NCBI GenBank assembly: GCA_016713425.1
Contig: JADJPE010000005.1
Location: 1,860,001 to 1,924,000, forward strand
DNA length: 64,000 nt
Origin: Deltaproteobacteria bacterium
Lineage (GTDB): Bacteria > Myxococcota > Kuafuiibacteriia > Kuafuiibacteriales > Kuafuiibacteriaceae
Reading direction: 5' to 3'
Made by a program: the position numbers and the translations under genes. Shown here piece by piece: positions 8,505-17,006 of this stretch (its first letter is position 1; each line of letters begins with the position of its first letter). The notes below the pieces were generated by a model. It saw only the letters and a program-made list of their open reading frames with translations, was not told the origin of the DNA and did not search any database.

Positions 8505-9503
8505 GTGTCGATCTTTGACATCGCGAATTTCGTGAAGTGGTCACCAGGCATATTAGGGGTTTGGACCCTATTTTCGACCCAACTCCTGCTTCTGGGGCCT
8601 GCTTTTGCGCAGGTGAATACGGAAAAGCTTCGTCGATGGGACTCGGCGGGATTCTCGGGAAATCTTGATGTTGCTTTCGATGTGGCGCGGGGCAACACCG
8701 ACCTGATCCAGTTCGGATCGGGCGTTCGCCTTCAGTACGCGATTCTGCGCGACGACCCAGGTCGCTCGGTCACGCCCACGAGCACGACGACGAACACGAC
8801 GCCGAACACAACGACGAGCACGACGACGACCGCGACCCCGTCGGCCACGACTGCATCGGCCCCGTTGGCGTCGGCGGCGTCGGCTACGACCGCCTCGACC
8901 GAAGTCGCGTCGAGTGATGCGAAGGGTTCGGTGCTGCAGGACCTCTTTTATCTGACGGGGAACCTCAACATCGGTCGGCAGAACGGCGACGCTTTCTTGA
9001 ACAACGGATTTGCGCACGCGCGCTGGACGCATATGTGGACGCGGATGCTTGGCACCGAGTTGTTCGGCCAGCTTCAGTTCGACGAGTTCATCCGTCTTCG
9101 TGAGCGTTTGCTCGCGGGGGCTGGGTTCAGGGGCGAGCTCCTTCGTTCCGAATTCCTGAATGTGGTGCTTGGTACGGGCTACATGCTCGAGTATGAGGCG
9201 CTCGATTTGCCGCCGGGCGTCGTCGACGACGGAGATGTCTTTGCGCATCGCTGGACGAGCTACCTTTCAGTGAAGGCAGGGCTCGAGGTCCCGGAGGTAC
9301 AGTTCGTGAACACGGTTTATGTGCAGCCGCGGATCACCGACTTTGATGACTACCGAGTACTCGATGAAGCCGAGCTCGAGCTGGCGGTTCTTGCGAACCT
9401 CAAGTTTGCCGTGGGATTGAGCCTTCGCTACGACAGTTTGCCGCCGAGCGACGTCGAGTCCTTTGACATCTCGATCAAGAACAAGCTTCGTCTCTCATTT
9501 TGA
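8505..9503 (+). CDS. DUF481 outer-membrane protein
   Basis: 332 residues from GTG 8505; GTG 8535 is a possible shorter start. A signal peptide ends near GPAFA-Q. The mature protein has the DUF481 (YdiY-like) pattern: WDSAGFSGNLDVAFDVARGN, alternating short strands, LLAGAGFRGEL, and a final FDISIKNKLRLSF with the terminal Phe typical of outer-membrane barrels. A Thr/Ser/Ala-rich insert of about 60 residues (about 87-145) interrupts the first strands and is encoded by acg-rich simple sequence. Family members are outer-membrane barrels, often stress- or salt-induced, without a settled function. It precedes the TonB-linked genes on the same strand, but a gap of about 200 bp leaves cotranscription open. 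Confidence 0.85.
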   Translation: MSIFDIANFVKWSPGILGVWTLFSTQLLLLGPAFAQVNTEKLRRWDSAGFSGNLDVAFDVARGNTDLIQFGSGVRLQYAILRDDPGRSVTPTSTTTNTTPNTTTSTTTTATPSATTASAPLASAASATTASTEVASSDAKGSVLQDLFYLTGNLNIGRQNGDAFLNNGFAHARWTHMWTRMLGTELFGQLQFDEFIRLRERLLAGAGFRGELLRSEFLNVVLGTGYMLEYEALDLPPGVVDDGDVFAHRWTSYLSVKAGLEVPEVQFVNTVYVQPRITDFDDYRVLDEAELELAVLANLKFAVGLSLRYDSLPPSDVESFDISIKNKLRLSF

Positions 9504-9598
9504 CGAACACCTCGATCGGCGCTCGTGCAACGACCGGCACCTGTACCGATGAACACCCCAGATCCCCCGCGGTACCGCGACGCCCCAAGGTTGGCGGC

Positions 9599-9616
9599 AT
9601 GACACGTGTCTGTCAC
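9599..9616 (+). promoter_or_regulatory. Candidate 7-4-7 operator upstream of the beta-helix lipoprotein
   Basis: ATGACAC-gtgt-CTGTCAC ends 88 bp before the GTG start at 9705. The same layout, TTGACGC-acgg-TTGTCAC, occurs 59 bp before the DUF3450 start at 11317. The shared form is nTGAC(A/G)C, four bases, (C/T)TGTCAC. Seven-base half-sites spaced by four bases resemble Pho boxes (consensus CTGTCAT), but the upstream half-site is a poor match. Which regulator binds is unknown. Confidence 0.4.
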
Positions 9617-9704
9617 AGGGATGTTTCGTTGAGTTCGCACGCCATCGTTCGCACGATCCTCTATGGAGTCGGCGCGAGCAAGCGACAACTTATTGGAGGT
9701 ACCT

Positions 9705-11003
9705 GTGCGCGCATACATAACCCGAGCATTATCAGTTCTCACTCTCCCGGTGGCCTTTGCCAGCGCTTCCTGCGGGAGCGACGACAAGAACGACAACAAC
9801 CTGGGGGCGACGAGCCAGCCTCTCTCCTGCAGCGCGAACGTCTGCACGGTTCCCGCGGGCGAGATCACGACCGACATGACCTGGACCGCAGACAACACTT
9901 ATGTCCTCAAGGGTAAGGTGTTCATTGGTAAGGGCACGCCGGAGACGGCGGCTGTGCTCACGATTGAGGCGGGAACCAAGATCCTTGGTGAGTCTTCGAG
10001 CAAGGCTTACCTCGCCATCCTCCCGTATTCGAAGATCATGGCGCGAGGCACGGCGCAGAAGCCGATCATCTTCACGTCGGACGCCGCGACGCGCGACCGT
10101 GGTGACTGGGGTGGGCTCATCATCAGCGGCAACGCGCCGGTGAACTGTGGTGGGTCCGCGACGACTTGCCAGGGCGAAGGCGATACGGGCGCCTACGGTG
10201 GGACCGACCCGACCGACAACAGCGGCGTGCTCGAGTACGTCCGTGTTGAGTTTGCTGGCAACCAAGTGAATCCGACGGATGAGCTCAACGGCATCGCGTT
10301 TCAGGGTGTTGGTTCGGGCACGACCGTTAGCCACGTGCAGGTGCACAAGGCCAAGGACGATGGCATCGAGTTCTTCGGTGGCACGGTGAACGTGGACCAC
10401 GTTCTCCTGACGGGCATCGGCGACGACTGCTTCGACTGGACGTACGGATGGCAGGGCACGGCGCGATATGTTCTCGCCCAGCAATACGGCGATGATTCCG
10501 ACAACGGCATCGAGGCGGATAACAACGGCGACGCACACGACGTTTCGCCGCGCTCGAACCCGACGATCGAGAACATCACGTTCATCGGGAGCCCTGACTC
10601 CGACAAGTCCGACATTGGGCTCCTTCTGCGTGCGGGAACCGCGGGCAAAATCTCCAAGGCCATTGTGGCCCACTTCAACGACGCCTGCGTGGACATTGAC
10701 GATGCGGCCACATTCACGCTCGCGGGCGGAACCGATGGCACGCCGACCAACACGCTCACCGTCAAGGATTCGATCTTCTGGTGCCCCACGCCCGGCAAGG
10801 CTGTGAAGGACGCCGACGACGATCCCTGGAAGGTCTCGGACTTCATGATGGGTCTCGGGAACACCGAGGCTGATCCCCAGATCGCGAAGCCCTTCGATCT
10901 CGCGGCGCCCGACTTCTCGGCTTCCGCGGCTGAGGCGGCTGGAAAAGGCGGCATGGCCGACGGTGACTGGTACACCGGCTGGGCCGCCTTCCCCACGAAC
11001 TAG
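9705..11003 (+). CDS. Beta-helix lipoprotein, probable surface partner of the TonB system
   Basis: A 432-residue protein. GTG 9705 is chosen because GGAGGT (9695-9700) sits four bases upstream and it begins a lipoprotein signal (LPVAFASASC, Cys about 22). The open frame continues upstream to 9663 without a ribosome-binding site. The mature part has repeating short strands typical of right-handed parallel beta-helix proteins (VLTIEAGTKILG, PIIFTSDAATRDRGDWGGLI, GIEFFGGTVNVDHVLLTGI) and many Asp/Asn. Similar proteins occur beside TonB-dependent receptors in other Gram-negative bacteria, with no known ligand. It lies just upstream of the TtpC-type operon and shares a candidate operator with it. 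A surface substrate-capture role is inferred. Confidence 0.8.
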   Translation: MRAYITRALSVLTLPVAFASASCGSDDKNDNNLGATSQPLSCSANVCTVPAGEITTDMTWTADNTYVLKGKVFIGKGTPETAAVLTIEAGTKILGESSSKAYLAILPYSKIMARGTAQKPIIFTSDAATRDRGDWGGLIISGNAPVNCGGSATTCQGEGDTGAYGGTDPTDNSGVLEYVRVEFAGNQVNPTDELNGIAFQGVGSGTTVSHVQVHKAKDDGIEFFGGTVNVDHVLLTGIGDDCFDWTYGWQGTARYVLAQQYGDDSDNGIEADNNGDAHDVSPRSNPTIENITFIGSPDSDKSDIGLLLRAGTAGKISKAIVAHFNDACVDIDDAATFTLAGGTDGTPTNTLTVKDSIFWCPTPGKAVKDADDDPWKVSDFMMGLGNTEADPQIAKPFDLAAPDFSASAAEAAGKGGMADGDWYTGWAAFPTN

Positions 11004-11067
11004 CCTGGGAAAGGCGCCTTGCCTCTCCTCTCGTCGCTCTCGGGGCATGTGCCCCGAGAGCTCGACC

Positions 11068-11146
11068 GAGACCTGAACCCCGAGACCTGAACCCCGAGAC
11101 CTGAACCCTGAGACCTGAACCCTGAGACCTGAACCCTGAGACCTGA
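11068..11146. repeat. Tandem repeat, 14 bp x 5.6, intergenic
   Basis: Five complete copies of gagacctgaaccc(c/t), starting at 11068, 11082, 11096, 11110 and 11124, then a partial copy. The first two end in c and the next three in t, so the array grew from at least two variants. The unit is not a multiple of three, consistent with a non-coding position. Confidence 0.95.
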
Positions 11147-11239
11147 GACTTTGCGACGAACCTCGAACGAGAGCAGCCTGACGGCCATGGTCCTTGTGGC
11201 CCAGCTCCAAGGCGATCGTGTGACAATCAAGGCTCCAAG

Positions 11240-11257
11240 TTGACGCACGGTTGTCAC
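11240..11257 (+). promoter_or_regulatory. Candidate 7-4-7 operator of the TonB operon
   Basis: TTGACGC-acgg-TTGTCAC, matching the layout at 9599-9616. Thirteen bases downstream is TATCTT (11271-11276), four of six matches to a sigma-70 -10 element. An activator site replacing the -35 region, as in Pho-type promoters, would fit this geometry. Not proven. Confidence 0.4.
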
Positions 11258-11303
11258 TTTCGATCGCCACTATCTTCGCGCCGAGTCTATGCCGCTCGGC
11301 CGT

Positions 11304-11308
11304 GGAGG
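11304..11308 (+). promoter_or_regulatory. Ribosome-binding site fixing the DUF3450 start
   Basis: GGAGG eight bases before ATG 11317. It decides between this start and the in-frame upstream start at 11251, which lacks any such element. Confidence 0.85.
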
Positions 11309-11316
11309 AATCCAAC

Positions 11317-12240
11317 ATGTCCGACCGCTCGCCCAAGCTTTCAAGGCCCGAGTTCCTCGCTCATCTCTCCGTCGCCCGACGAAGCATTGTGTGCGCGCCG
11401 CGCGTGACCGCCGCGAGCGTTTTCGTTCTATTCGGGACGACGCTCTTGGCCTCAGTCCCCGTTCACGCGGAACCACCCGACTCTCGTGCCGTCGATACGC
11501 AGCTGAATGATCAGCCGTCCCATTCGACCTCGGACGATGGTGCGCTCGACGAGATGGCGATCGAGCTGTCTCGGCTTCGCGCCGAAGTCGAGACGCTCAC
11601 GGAGACACTCGACGAGAAGAAAGACGACGAGCTGCGCCAGGTGCGTGCGCTGGATGCCCAGAAGCTGGCGCTTGAGGCCGATGTGCAGCGCGAGACCTTG
11701 CGGCTGAAGGAGCTTCAGGCGGCCGAGGACGCGATCAAGAAGCGAATCGAGTCGGCCGGTGCGTTCGAGCGTTCTCTCAAGCCGGCGGTGCTCGAGGGCG
11801 TCTCGGCCGTCGAAGCCGCCGTGCGAGGTGGGCTGCCGTTTCGGGTGGACGACCGTCTCACAGATCTCCAGCGTCTCAAGTCTTCGGTTGAGGACGGCAC
11901 CATCGCACCCTCGGCGGCGGTCTCGCGCCTTTGGTCGCAGGTTGAAGATGAGCTCCGCCTTGGCCGAGAGAATGGCCTTCATCAGCAAGTCATTCGGCTC
12001 TCTGGGCAAGACGTTCTCGCGGACGTCGCGCGCCTTGGCATGGTGATGCTTTACTTTCAGACCCCCGACGGCCGTGTAGGCAGCGCGGTCTTGGGACCCG
12101 AAGGCTGGCGCTATCGTGTCTTCCAAGATCCTACATCCCGAGCCCAGGTCGAGGACCTCTTCGAATCCCTCAAAAAGCGAGCGCGCGTCGGCTTCTTTGA
12201 ACTTCCCAACCCTTCGGTGCTGGAGACGGAGAACAAGTGA
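11317..12240 (+). CDS. DUF3450 family periplasmic protein of the TtpC-TonB system
   Basis: A 307-residue protein. ATG 11317 follows GGAGG with an 8-nt spacer. The signal peptide ends near VPVHA-E. The first half of the mature protein is a coiled coil (LSRLRAEVETLTETL and on), and the second half is globular with RVDDRLTDLQRLKSSV and LGMVMLYFQTPDGRVGSAV, matching DUF3450. In Vibrio the homologous gene is the first of the TonB2-ExbB2-ExbD2-TtpC cluster. Its exact job is not known; it presumably works in the periplasm with TtpC. The TGA overlaps the next start, pointing to translational coupling. This is the first gene of a seven-gene operon. Confidence 0.88.
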   Translation: MSDRSPKLSRPEFLAHLSVARRSIVCAPRVTAASVFVLFGTTLLASVPVHAEPPDSRAVDTQLNDQPSHSTSDDGALDEMAIELSRLRAEVETLTETLDEKKDDELRQVRALDAQKLALEADVQRETLRLKELQAAEDAIKKRIESAGAFERSLKPAVLEGVSAVEAAVRGGLPFRVDDRLTDLQRLKSSVEDGTIAPSAAVSRLWSQVEDELRLGRENGLHQQVIRLSGQDVLADVARLGMVMLYFQTPDGRVGSAVLGPEGWRYRVFQDPTSRAQVEDLFESLKKRARVGFFELPNPSVLETENK

Positions 12241-13832
12241 TGAATGCAGACCCTCAGAACTTCTCCCTCGGTGCGAACCGGATGACGCCGACGACGACGA
12301 AGATAACGCCGACGACGAAGATGATGCCGACGATGAAGATGACGCCGACGATGAAGATGACGACGTTGGTCTCGATCGTGACGATGGTCGCCGTCGGGCT
12401 GTCGACGAGATCCACGCTGGCCGCGCCCGGGACCGACAGCGGTGCACTCAAGAAGGCGTATCTCAAAGAGCTTGCGTTTCTGAAGACCGAGAAGCGTACG
12501 TTGACCGAACGCGTCGCCGAGGTCACGGCGCGCGGACGTGCGCACGTTGAAGCGGCGCAAGCCGAGGTCGAACGGGCCGAAGGCCAGCTCCTTGCGCTTC
12601 GCCGGCGAGCCGACATGCTCGAAGAGTCCGTGCGTCAGGCGGAGACGGCCGCTGGCGCGAAGGCCCAACCGGAGGACATCGCCGCGATGATCGAGCAGGC
12701 GACGGAAGCGCTTTCGAATGCGGGGATCAAAGTGGCTGAGTCTTCATCCACCCCTGCTCGTCCGGAGGGGGACGAAGGTTCGTCGCTTGCGAACACCGAG
12801 ACCGACACCGAGGCGGCGTTGGTCGGCAAGGTCCGTGTCATGTTCGCCGACGCGGCCCTCGCGATGCGTCGAGCCGGGGCGACGCGCACGGAGGAAGGCG
12901 AGTTCTTCTTGACCGACGGAACGCTGACGCACGGGAAGATCTTCAGGTTGGGCTCAGTCGCTGCCTTTGGTGTCAGCGACAAGGCCAGCGGCGCGCTGGC
13001 GCCAGCGGGCGGATCCAAGCTTCGGCTCTGGCCCGAGCCGGCACCCGAGACGGCGACTGCACTCGTGTCCGGTACTTCGCCCGAGACGCTCCGCCTGTTC
13101 TTGTTCGAGACGACCGACAAGTCCATCGAGCCGAAGAAGGAGCGTGGCCTGCTCGAGGAAGCCACGCTCGGCGGCATGATCGCGTGGGTCATCGTTGCCC
13201 TGGGATGTGTCTCGGTCGTCATGATTCTTTTCCGATTCGTTACTCTCCTCGCCGCGAGCGCGAGCGGACGATCTCTGACGCGCAAGGTTCTCGACGCGGT
13301 TGTCGCGAGGCGCTTTCGCGAAGCGGAGGCCATTGCGGCTGAGGCGCGAGGCGCGGCGGCTCGGGTCTTGCGCGCTGCGCTTCGGAATCTCGGCGCCGAA
13401 CGCACCCATCTCGAAGATCTCTTGCACGAAGCCATTTTGAACGAGACGCCCGCCATCGAGCGATTTGGTTCTGCCATCACGGTCTTCGCCGCGGTCGCAC
13501 CGCTTCTCGGCCTTCTGGGCACGGTGACCGGGATGATCGCGACATTCGATGTCATTACCGAGTTTGGGACGGGCGATCCGCGGATGTTGTCCGGCGGCAT
13601 TTCGGAGGCGCTCATCACGACGAAGTTTGGTCTGGTCGTCGCCATTCCCTGTCTTCTGATCGGCAACCTCTTGGCCGGTTGGGGCGATGCGACGATCGCG
13701 GACATCGAGCATGCGGCGCTTCGAGTCGTCAACGCGGCCCATGGCCTCGATCTCGAGATCGACGAGAACGCGGACGCGGGACACGCGACCGAGCCTCGGT
13801 CGCCCACGACGGTGGAGCCGGAGCTTGCATGA
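12240..13832 (+). CDS. ttpC: TtpC-type MotA/TolQ/ExbB proton channel protein
   Basis: 530 residues from ATG 12240, which overlaps the previous TGA by one base; an in-frame GTG at 12237 is also possible. An odd Met/Thr/Lys/Pro-rich N-terminus comes from a tandem repeat. It precedes a hydrophobic stretch (LVSIVTMVAVGLSTRSTLAA), then a periplasmic coiled-coil and globular region (about 70-300). The C-terminal third is an ExbB/TolQ channel domain with three membrane segments (AWVIVALGCVSVVMILFRFV; ITVFAAVAPLLGLLGTVTG; ITTKFGLVVAIPCLLIGNLL). The large periplasmic N-terminal domain is what separates TtpC from plain ExbB. TtpC proteins help couple proton motive force to TonB2-type systems. Confidence 0.9.
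   Translation: MNADPQNFSLGANRMTPTTTKITPTTKMMPTMKMTPTMKMTTLVSIVTMVAVGLSTRSTLAAPGTDSGALKKAYLKELAFLKTEKRTLTERVAEVTARGRAHVEAAQAEVERAEGQLLALRRRADMLEESVRQAETAAGAKAQPEDIAAMIEQATEALSNAGIKVAESSSTPARPEGDEGSSLANTETDTEAALVGKVRVMFADAALAMRRAGATRTEEGEFFLTDGTLTHGKIFRLGSVAAFGVSDKASGALAPAGGSKLRLWPEPAPETATALVSGTSPETLRLFLFETTDKSIEPKKERGLLEEATLGGMIAWVIVALGCVSVVMILFRFVTLLAASASGRSLTRKVLDAVVARRFREAEAIAAEARGAAARVLRAALRNLGAERTHLEDLLHEAILNETPAIERFGSAITVFAAVAPLLGLLGTVTGMIATFDVITEFGTGDPRMLSGGISEALITTKFGLVVAIPCLLIGNLLAGWGDATIADIEHAALRVVNAAHGLDLEIDENADAGHATEPRSPTTVEPELA
12281..12363 (+). repeat. Imperfect in-frame tandem repeat in ttpC
   Basis: About four imperfect copies of an 18-bp unit near aagatgacgccgacgatg. They encode a Met-Thr-Pro-Thr-Met-Lys type repeat just before the hydrophobic N-terminal segment of the TtpC-like protein. 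Such a leader is unusual for this family and may be a recent slippage expansion. Confidence 0.85.
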
Positions 13833-14518
13833 GCGGCGGCTTTCTGAGCGAGCTCGGCCGACTCCTGGCTCTTGGGGGCTTCGTCATGCCTCCGCTCGTC
13901 GTCGGCGCGTGCGTGCTCTGGTACGGGATTGGGTATCGTGTGGTTCGGCTGATCTTGGCCAAAGACCAGGAAGCCAAGCGCGCACTCGAGAAGGCCACCT
14001 CGCTCGGCGATGGGGTGCACGGTGGCACGAGTGTGCTTCTCGAGGCGGCGGCGATCGGGGTTCGATTGTCGGCCCGACCGGTTCGGGACTTGAGGTCGCG
14101 TCTCGACGAAGCCTTCTATCCGCTCGAGAAAGATCTCGGACGCTTTCGTCGAATCATTTCGAGCGTAGTGCGCGGCGCACCGCTGGCAGGTCTTCTTGGC
14201 ACGGTGAGCGGTATGATCGGCACTTTCGATGCGTTGGGCGATCCATCGGTGTTGGTGAACACCTCGACCGGTGTCGCGGGCGGGATATCTGAAGCCCTCT
14301 TCTCCACCGAGATGGGGCTTATCGTGGCCGTTCCGGGGCTCATCCTGGGGCGACTCCTCGATCGGCGCGAAGAGACCTTGCTCGAGGAGCTCAGTAAGCT
14401 CAAAGACCTCCTTGTCGTTGGGCGGCCGTCGTCGCCCAACGGTTCAACGGTGTCCACCGGTCCAATCGGCTCCATGAATTTGATGAACGAACTCTCGGAA
14501 GAGCAGGGGGCTTCATGA
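13829..14518 (+). CDS. exbB: ExbB-type proton channel subunit
   Basis: A 229-residue protein. ATG 13829 overlaps the ttpC stop (ATGA), which decides the start; the open frame continues upstream only as out-of-family sequence. Three membrane segments: LLALGGFVMPPLVVGACVLWYGIGY, VRGAPLAGLLGTVSGMIGTF and TEMGLIVAVPGLILGRLLD. The second and third carry the conserved TolQ/ExbB motif GLLGTVSGMIGTFDALG and the ISEALFSTEMGL turn. With ExbD it forms the proton channel that energises TonB in the inner membrane. The operon thus has two ExbB-related proteins, one long and one short, as in Vibrio TonB2 clusters. Confidence 0.93.
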   Translation: MSGGFLSELGRLLALGGFVMPPLVVGACVLWYGIGYRVVRLILAKDQEAKRALEKATSLGDGVHGGTSVLLEAAAIGVRLSARPVRDLRSRLDEAFYPLEKDLGRFRRIISSVVRGAPLAGLLGTVSGMIGTFDALGDPSVLVNTSTGVAGGISEALFSTEMGLIVAVPGLILGRLLDRREETLLEELSKLKDLLVVGRPSSPNGSTVSTGPIGSMNLMNELSEEQGAS

Positions 14519-14925
14519 AACTGCGTCGCAAGAAGGAACGTTCGGCCGACGTCGACATCTCTCCGTTGATCGACATGGTCTTCATCCTGCTCATCTTTTT
14601 CATGGTGTCGACGACCTTTGTGAAGGATGCACAGGTCGAGCTCAAGCGTCCGAGCGCAGCGAGCGCAACGTCGGCGTCCACGAAGAGTTTACGGGTCAGC
14701 ATCGCGCAAGATGGCGGCATCTTTCTTGACGGTGCGCCGGTTAAACCTTGGATCCTGCAGTCCAAGATCCGTGACGCGTTTCGCGGCGGCGCCGACAAGA
14801 CGGTGCTCGTCGTTGCCGATCGTCGCGTGCCCGTCGAGCGTCTCGTCGAAGTCGTCGACCAATGCCGTCTCGCGGGCGCAGGGGATGTTGCGGTCGCCAC
14901 CGACAAAGAATGGACGGCGACATGA
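14515..14925 (+). CDS. exbD: ExbD-type biopolymer transport protein
   Basis: A 136-residue protein, overlapping both neighbours by ATGA. A short basic cytoplasmic N-terminus leads to one membrane helix, PLIDMVFILLIFFMVSTTF, holding the essential proton-carrying Asp of the family. The periplasmic domain (about 45-136) ends RRVPVERLVEVVDQCRLAG and DVAVAT, typical of ExbD/TolR. It pairs with the ExbB-type proteins in the same operon. Confidence 0.93.
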   Translation: MKLRRKKERSADVDISPLIDMVFILLIFFMVSTTFVKDAQVELKRPSAASATSASTKSLRVSIAQDGGIFLDGAPVKPWILQSKIRDAFRGGADKTVLVVADRRVPVERLVEVVDQCRLAGAGDVAVATDKEWTAT

Positions 14926-15575
14926 GACCTCGCGCGACGACGTTGCGTGCGCACTTGGCGGGCGCGCTCATGATGGTCGCGGGGGTGAGCGTCCTGGCGT
15001 TCTTGCTGGTTCATCTGAACGCGCGGCAGCATCGAGCGAAAGAAACAAACAAGGTTCTGGATGCTTTGCTCGCGTTCGAGCCAGCCAAGCCGCCGCGTCG
15101 ACGCCCTCAGCCGGCCCCGAAGCGGAAGTCGCCGCCCAAGGCGACGCCGCGGTCCGCCGCGCCCAGGCCGAACCTTGGCGCCGACCTTTCCGGCCTGGGT
15201 GCGGGCGTGGCGCTCTTCGACAGCGGCGCGCTTCAGGGACTCTCGGATGGGATGGTCGACGCTCAAAAGCTGGCCAAAGACATGGTGATGACGGAGGACG
15301 CCGTCGACGTGCTTCCGGACTGCTCACGAAATCCAATGCCACGCCCGCCGCCGCGCGCGGCTCAAAAGGGTATCTCGGGTGAGATCGAGCTTCGCATGTT
15401 GGTCGACGGCCAGGGCGCGGTCCAGAACGCGAAGGTGACGAAGTCGACCCCGCCCGGTTTCTTCGACGACGCGGTGCTGGATGCGGTTCGGAGCTGGCGC
15501 TGCAAGCCAGCCACGTATCAGGGGCAGGGCGTCAAACTCTGGATCACGTTGCCCATCCGCTTCAAGCTTGGATGA
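14922..15575 (+). CDS. tonB: TonB energy transducer
   Basis: A 217-residue protein. ATG 14922 overlaps the exbD stop. One N-terminal membrane anchor (LAGALMMVAGVSVLAFLLVHL), then a Pro/Lys/Arg-rich spacer (PAKPPRRRPQPAPKRKS), then a TonB C-terminal domain from about 130: GISGEIELRMLVDGQGAV, FFDDAVLDAVRSWRCKPA and a closing LWITLPIRFKLG. It carries energy from the ExbB/ExbD complex to the TonB box of the outer-membrane receptor, most likely the one encoded two genes downstream. The spacer is short, as in TonB2-class proteins. Confidence 0.92.
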   Translation: MRPRATTLRAHLAGALMMVAGVSVLAFLLVHLNARQHRAKETNKVLDALLAFEPAKPPRRRPQPAPKRKSPPKATPRSAAPRPNLGADLSGLGAGVALFDSGALQGLSDGMVDAQKLAKDMVMTEDAVDVLPDCSRNPMPRPPPRAAQKGISGEIELRMLVDGQGAVQNAKVTKSTPPGFFDDAVLDAVRSWRCKPATYQGQGVKLWITLPIRFKLG

Positions 15576-15623
15576 GCCGTTCGGTGCCCGGTCCAGGTTC
15601 TTGGTGAGCTCATAGGTTCATTT

Positions 15624-16931
15624 ATGATGGCTGCGCTGCGAGAGATTACAAGAAGGACGACGACCCGGCTCGTCGCCGAGGCCACGACCATGACTTTGGC
15701 TGAGACCACGGGCACGACCGTGGCCGAACCCCGGAGAAAGGCGAGGCGCGGGGCGGCGGTCCTCGGGTTCGCTTCCCTCGCGGCGGGCGCATTCTTCGCT
15801 CTGATGCCATCACCTGTCGCGGCAAGCGAACCGTCGGTCGATGCAGCGGACGATGCGTCGATCGATCGTCTGTCGTTGGCGGCGCTGATGATGAAGGACG
15901 GTCACCTCGATCGAGCGGCGGCGGTCCTGGCGGAGATCGATGTCCAGGACGAAGATCTCGACCGACCGCAATATTTCCGTATTTCGGGGCTGGTTGCCTT
16001 CAAGCGCGGCCTCTTTCCCGACGCTGCTCAGCACTTTCGGGCTGCGATCGAGGCTGGGGACACGAAGCCGGCCACGGTCCTCCTGCTCGCGCAGTCCGAG
16101 CTCAACGCTGAGATGCTCGATGCCGCCGCCGAGACCATCCGGAAGGCACCGGCACTGGTGCGGGCCCAGCCGGAGTCGTATCTCCTCGAGGCCATGATCC
16201 AGTACCGGCGACAGGATAAGCATGCCTCCTTTGAGGCCCTGGATGCAGGGTTCAGACGCTTTCCGACGAATCGGGAGATGGCGCAACGGCGCGCGTATCT
16301 CCTGGTCGATCTCGGGCTCTATCAGGCTGCGGTCGAAGCGATGACGCCACTTCTCGATGACGCGCGGGTCAAGGCAGACGACTTCATCGCTTTCGCGGAT
16401 GCGCTCCGAAATGCCGGTGAGCTCGAGCGTGCGACGCTTCTACTCGAGGGTGCGCGGCTTCGTTTCCCCGGCGAGCAGACGCTGTCGTCGGAGCTTGCGC
16501 TTACGTATCTCCGGCGCGGACGTCCGCTGACGGCGGCCGAGCTTCTGATGCCCGCCGCGCTCATCGACGGGCGCGTCGCGCTCCAGGCGGCTGAGCTCTA
16601 TCGGCAAGCGAGGCGGTTTGATCGCGCGACCTGGATGAATGGTAAGGTTGACGACCAGAAGGAGAAGATCCGACAGCGCCTGAGCCTTCTCATCGAGCAA
16701 GAGCACCACGAGGCGGCGGCGAGCCTCGACGCACGCCTCGACCGGCTCGGTCTCTTGGACGACGAGCCCGTCCTCTACGCGCTCGCGTACGCGCATTTCA
16801 TGATCCGCGAATACGATCGTGCCGAATTGTTGCTTGGGCGCCTCCAAGACCCAGAGCTCTTCCGCAAAGCAAACGCACTTCGCCGCCTGATGGCTTCTTC
16901 CTGCGTTGACTCCGACCCATCATGTCAGTGA
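15624..16931 (+). CDS. TPR protein of the TonB2-type operon
   Basis: A 435-residue protein from ATG 15624 (AGG 7 nt upstream); 15690 is a possible later start. A hydrophobic segment near residues 35-65 (AAVLGFASLAAGAFFALM, cleavage near VAAS) suggests export. The rest is a continuous run of TPR-like helical pairs (HLDRAAAVLAEIDVQDED, QYFRISGLVAFKRGLFPDAA, EYDRAELLLGRLQD). A TPR gene in this position is standard in Vibrio-type TonB2 clusters, where it is needed for full activity of some receptors, but its mechanism is not settled. It probably acts in the periplasm. Confidence 0.85.
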   Translation: MMAALREITRRTTTRLVAEATTMTLAETTGTTVAEPRRKARRGAAVLGFASLAAGAFFALMPSPVAASEPSVDAADDASIDRLSLAALMMKDGHLDRAAAVLAEIDVQDEDLDRPQYFRISGLVAFKRGLFPDAAQHFRAAIEAGDTKPATVLLLAQSELNAEMLDAAAETIRKAPALVRAQPESYLLEAMIQYRRQDKHASFEALDAGFRRFPTNREMAQRRAYLLVDLGLYQAAVEAMTPLLDDARVKADDFIAFADALRNAGELERATLLLEGARLRFPGEQTLSSELALTYLRRGRPLTAAELLMPAALIDGRVALQAAELYRQARRFDRATWMNGKVDDQKEKIRQRLSLLIEQEHHEAAASLDARLDRLGLLDDEPVLYALAYAHFMIREYDRAELLLGRLQDPELFRKANALRRLMASSCVDSDPSCQ

Positions 16932-17006
16932 TGGACTCGCAACGGTATGCACAGCGCGCGCAATGCCCGCAATGCCCGCACTGCCCGTTCTGAAGTCGAG
17001 TTTTCT

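Larger units (their letters stand above)
11004..11316. other. Intergenic region between the lipoprotein and the TonB operon
   Basis: A 313-bp spacer with no credible gene. It holds the 14-bp tandem array (11068-11146), a 7-bp inverted pair GTGACAA (11220-11226) / TTGTCAC (11251-11257), the candidate operator (11240-11257), a possible -10 TATCTT (11271-11276), and the ribosome-binding site GGAGG (11304-11308) of the DUF3450 gene. Confidence 0.7.

Noticed and set aside
8496..8520. TTGACG / TGTC / TTGACA before the DUF481 gene as a third copy of the operator
   Set aside because: Spacing is 10 or 9 bases instead of 11, and the TTGACA lies inside the coding frame.
9599..9620. CRP site TGTGA-N6-TCACA
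   Set aside because: The left half-site TGTGA is absent at the required distance.
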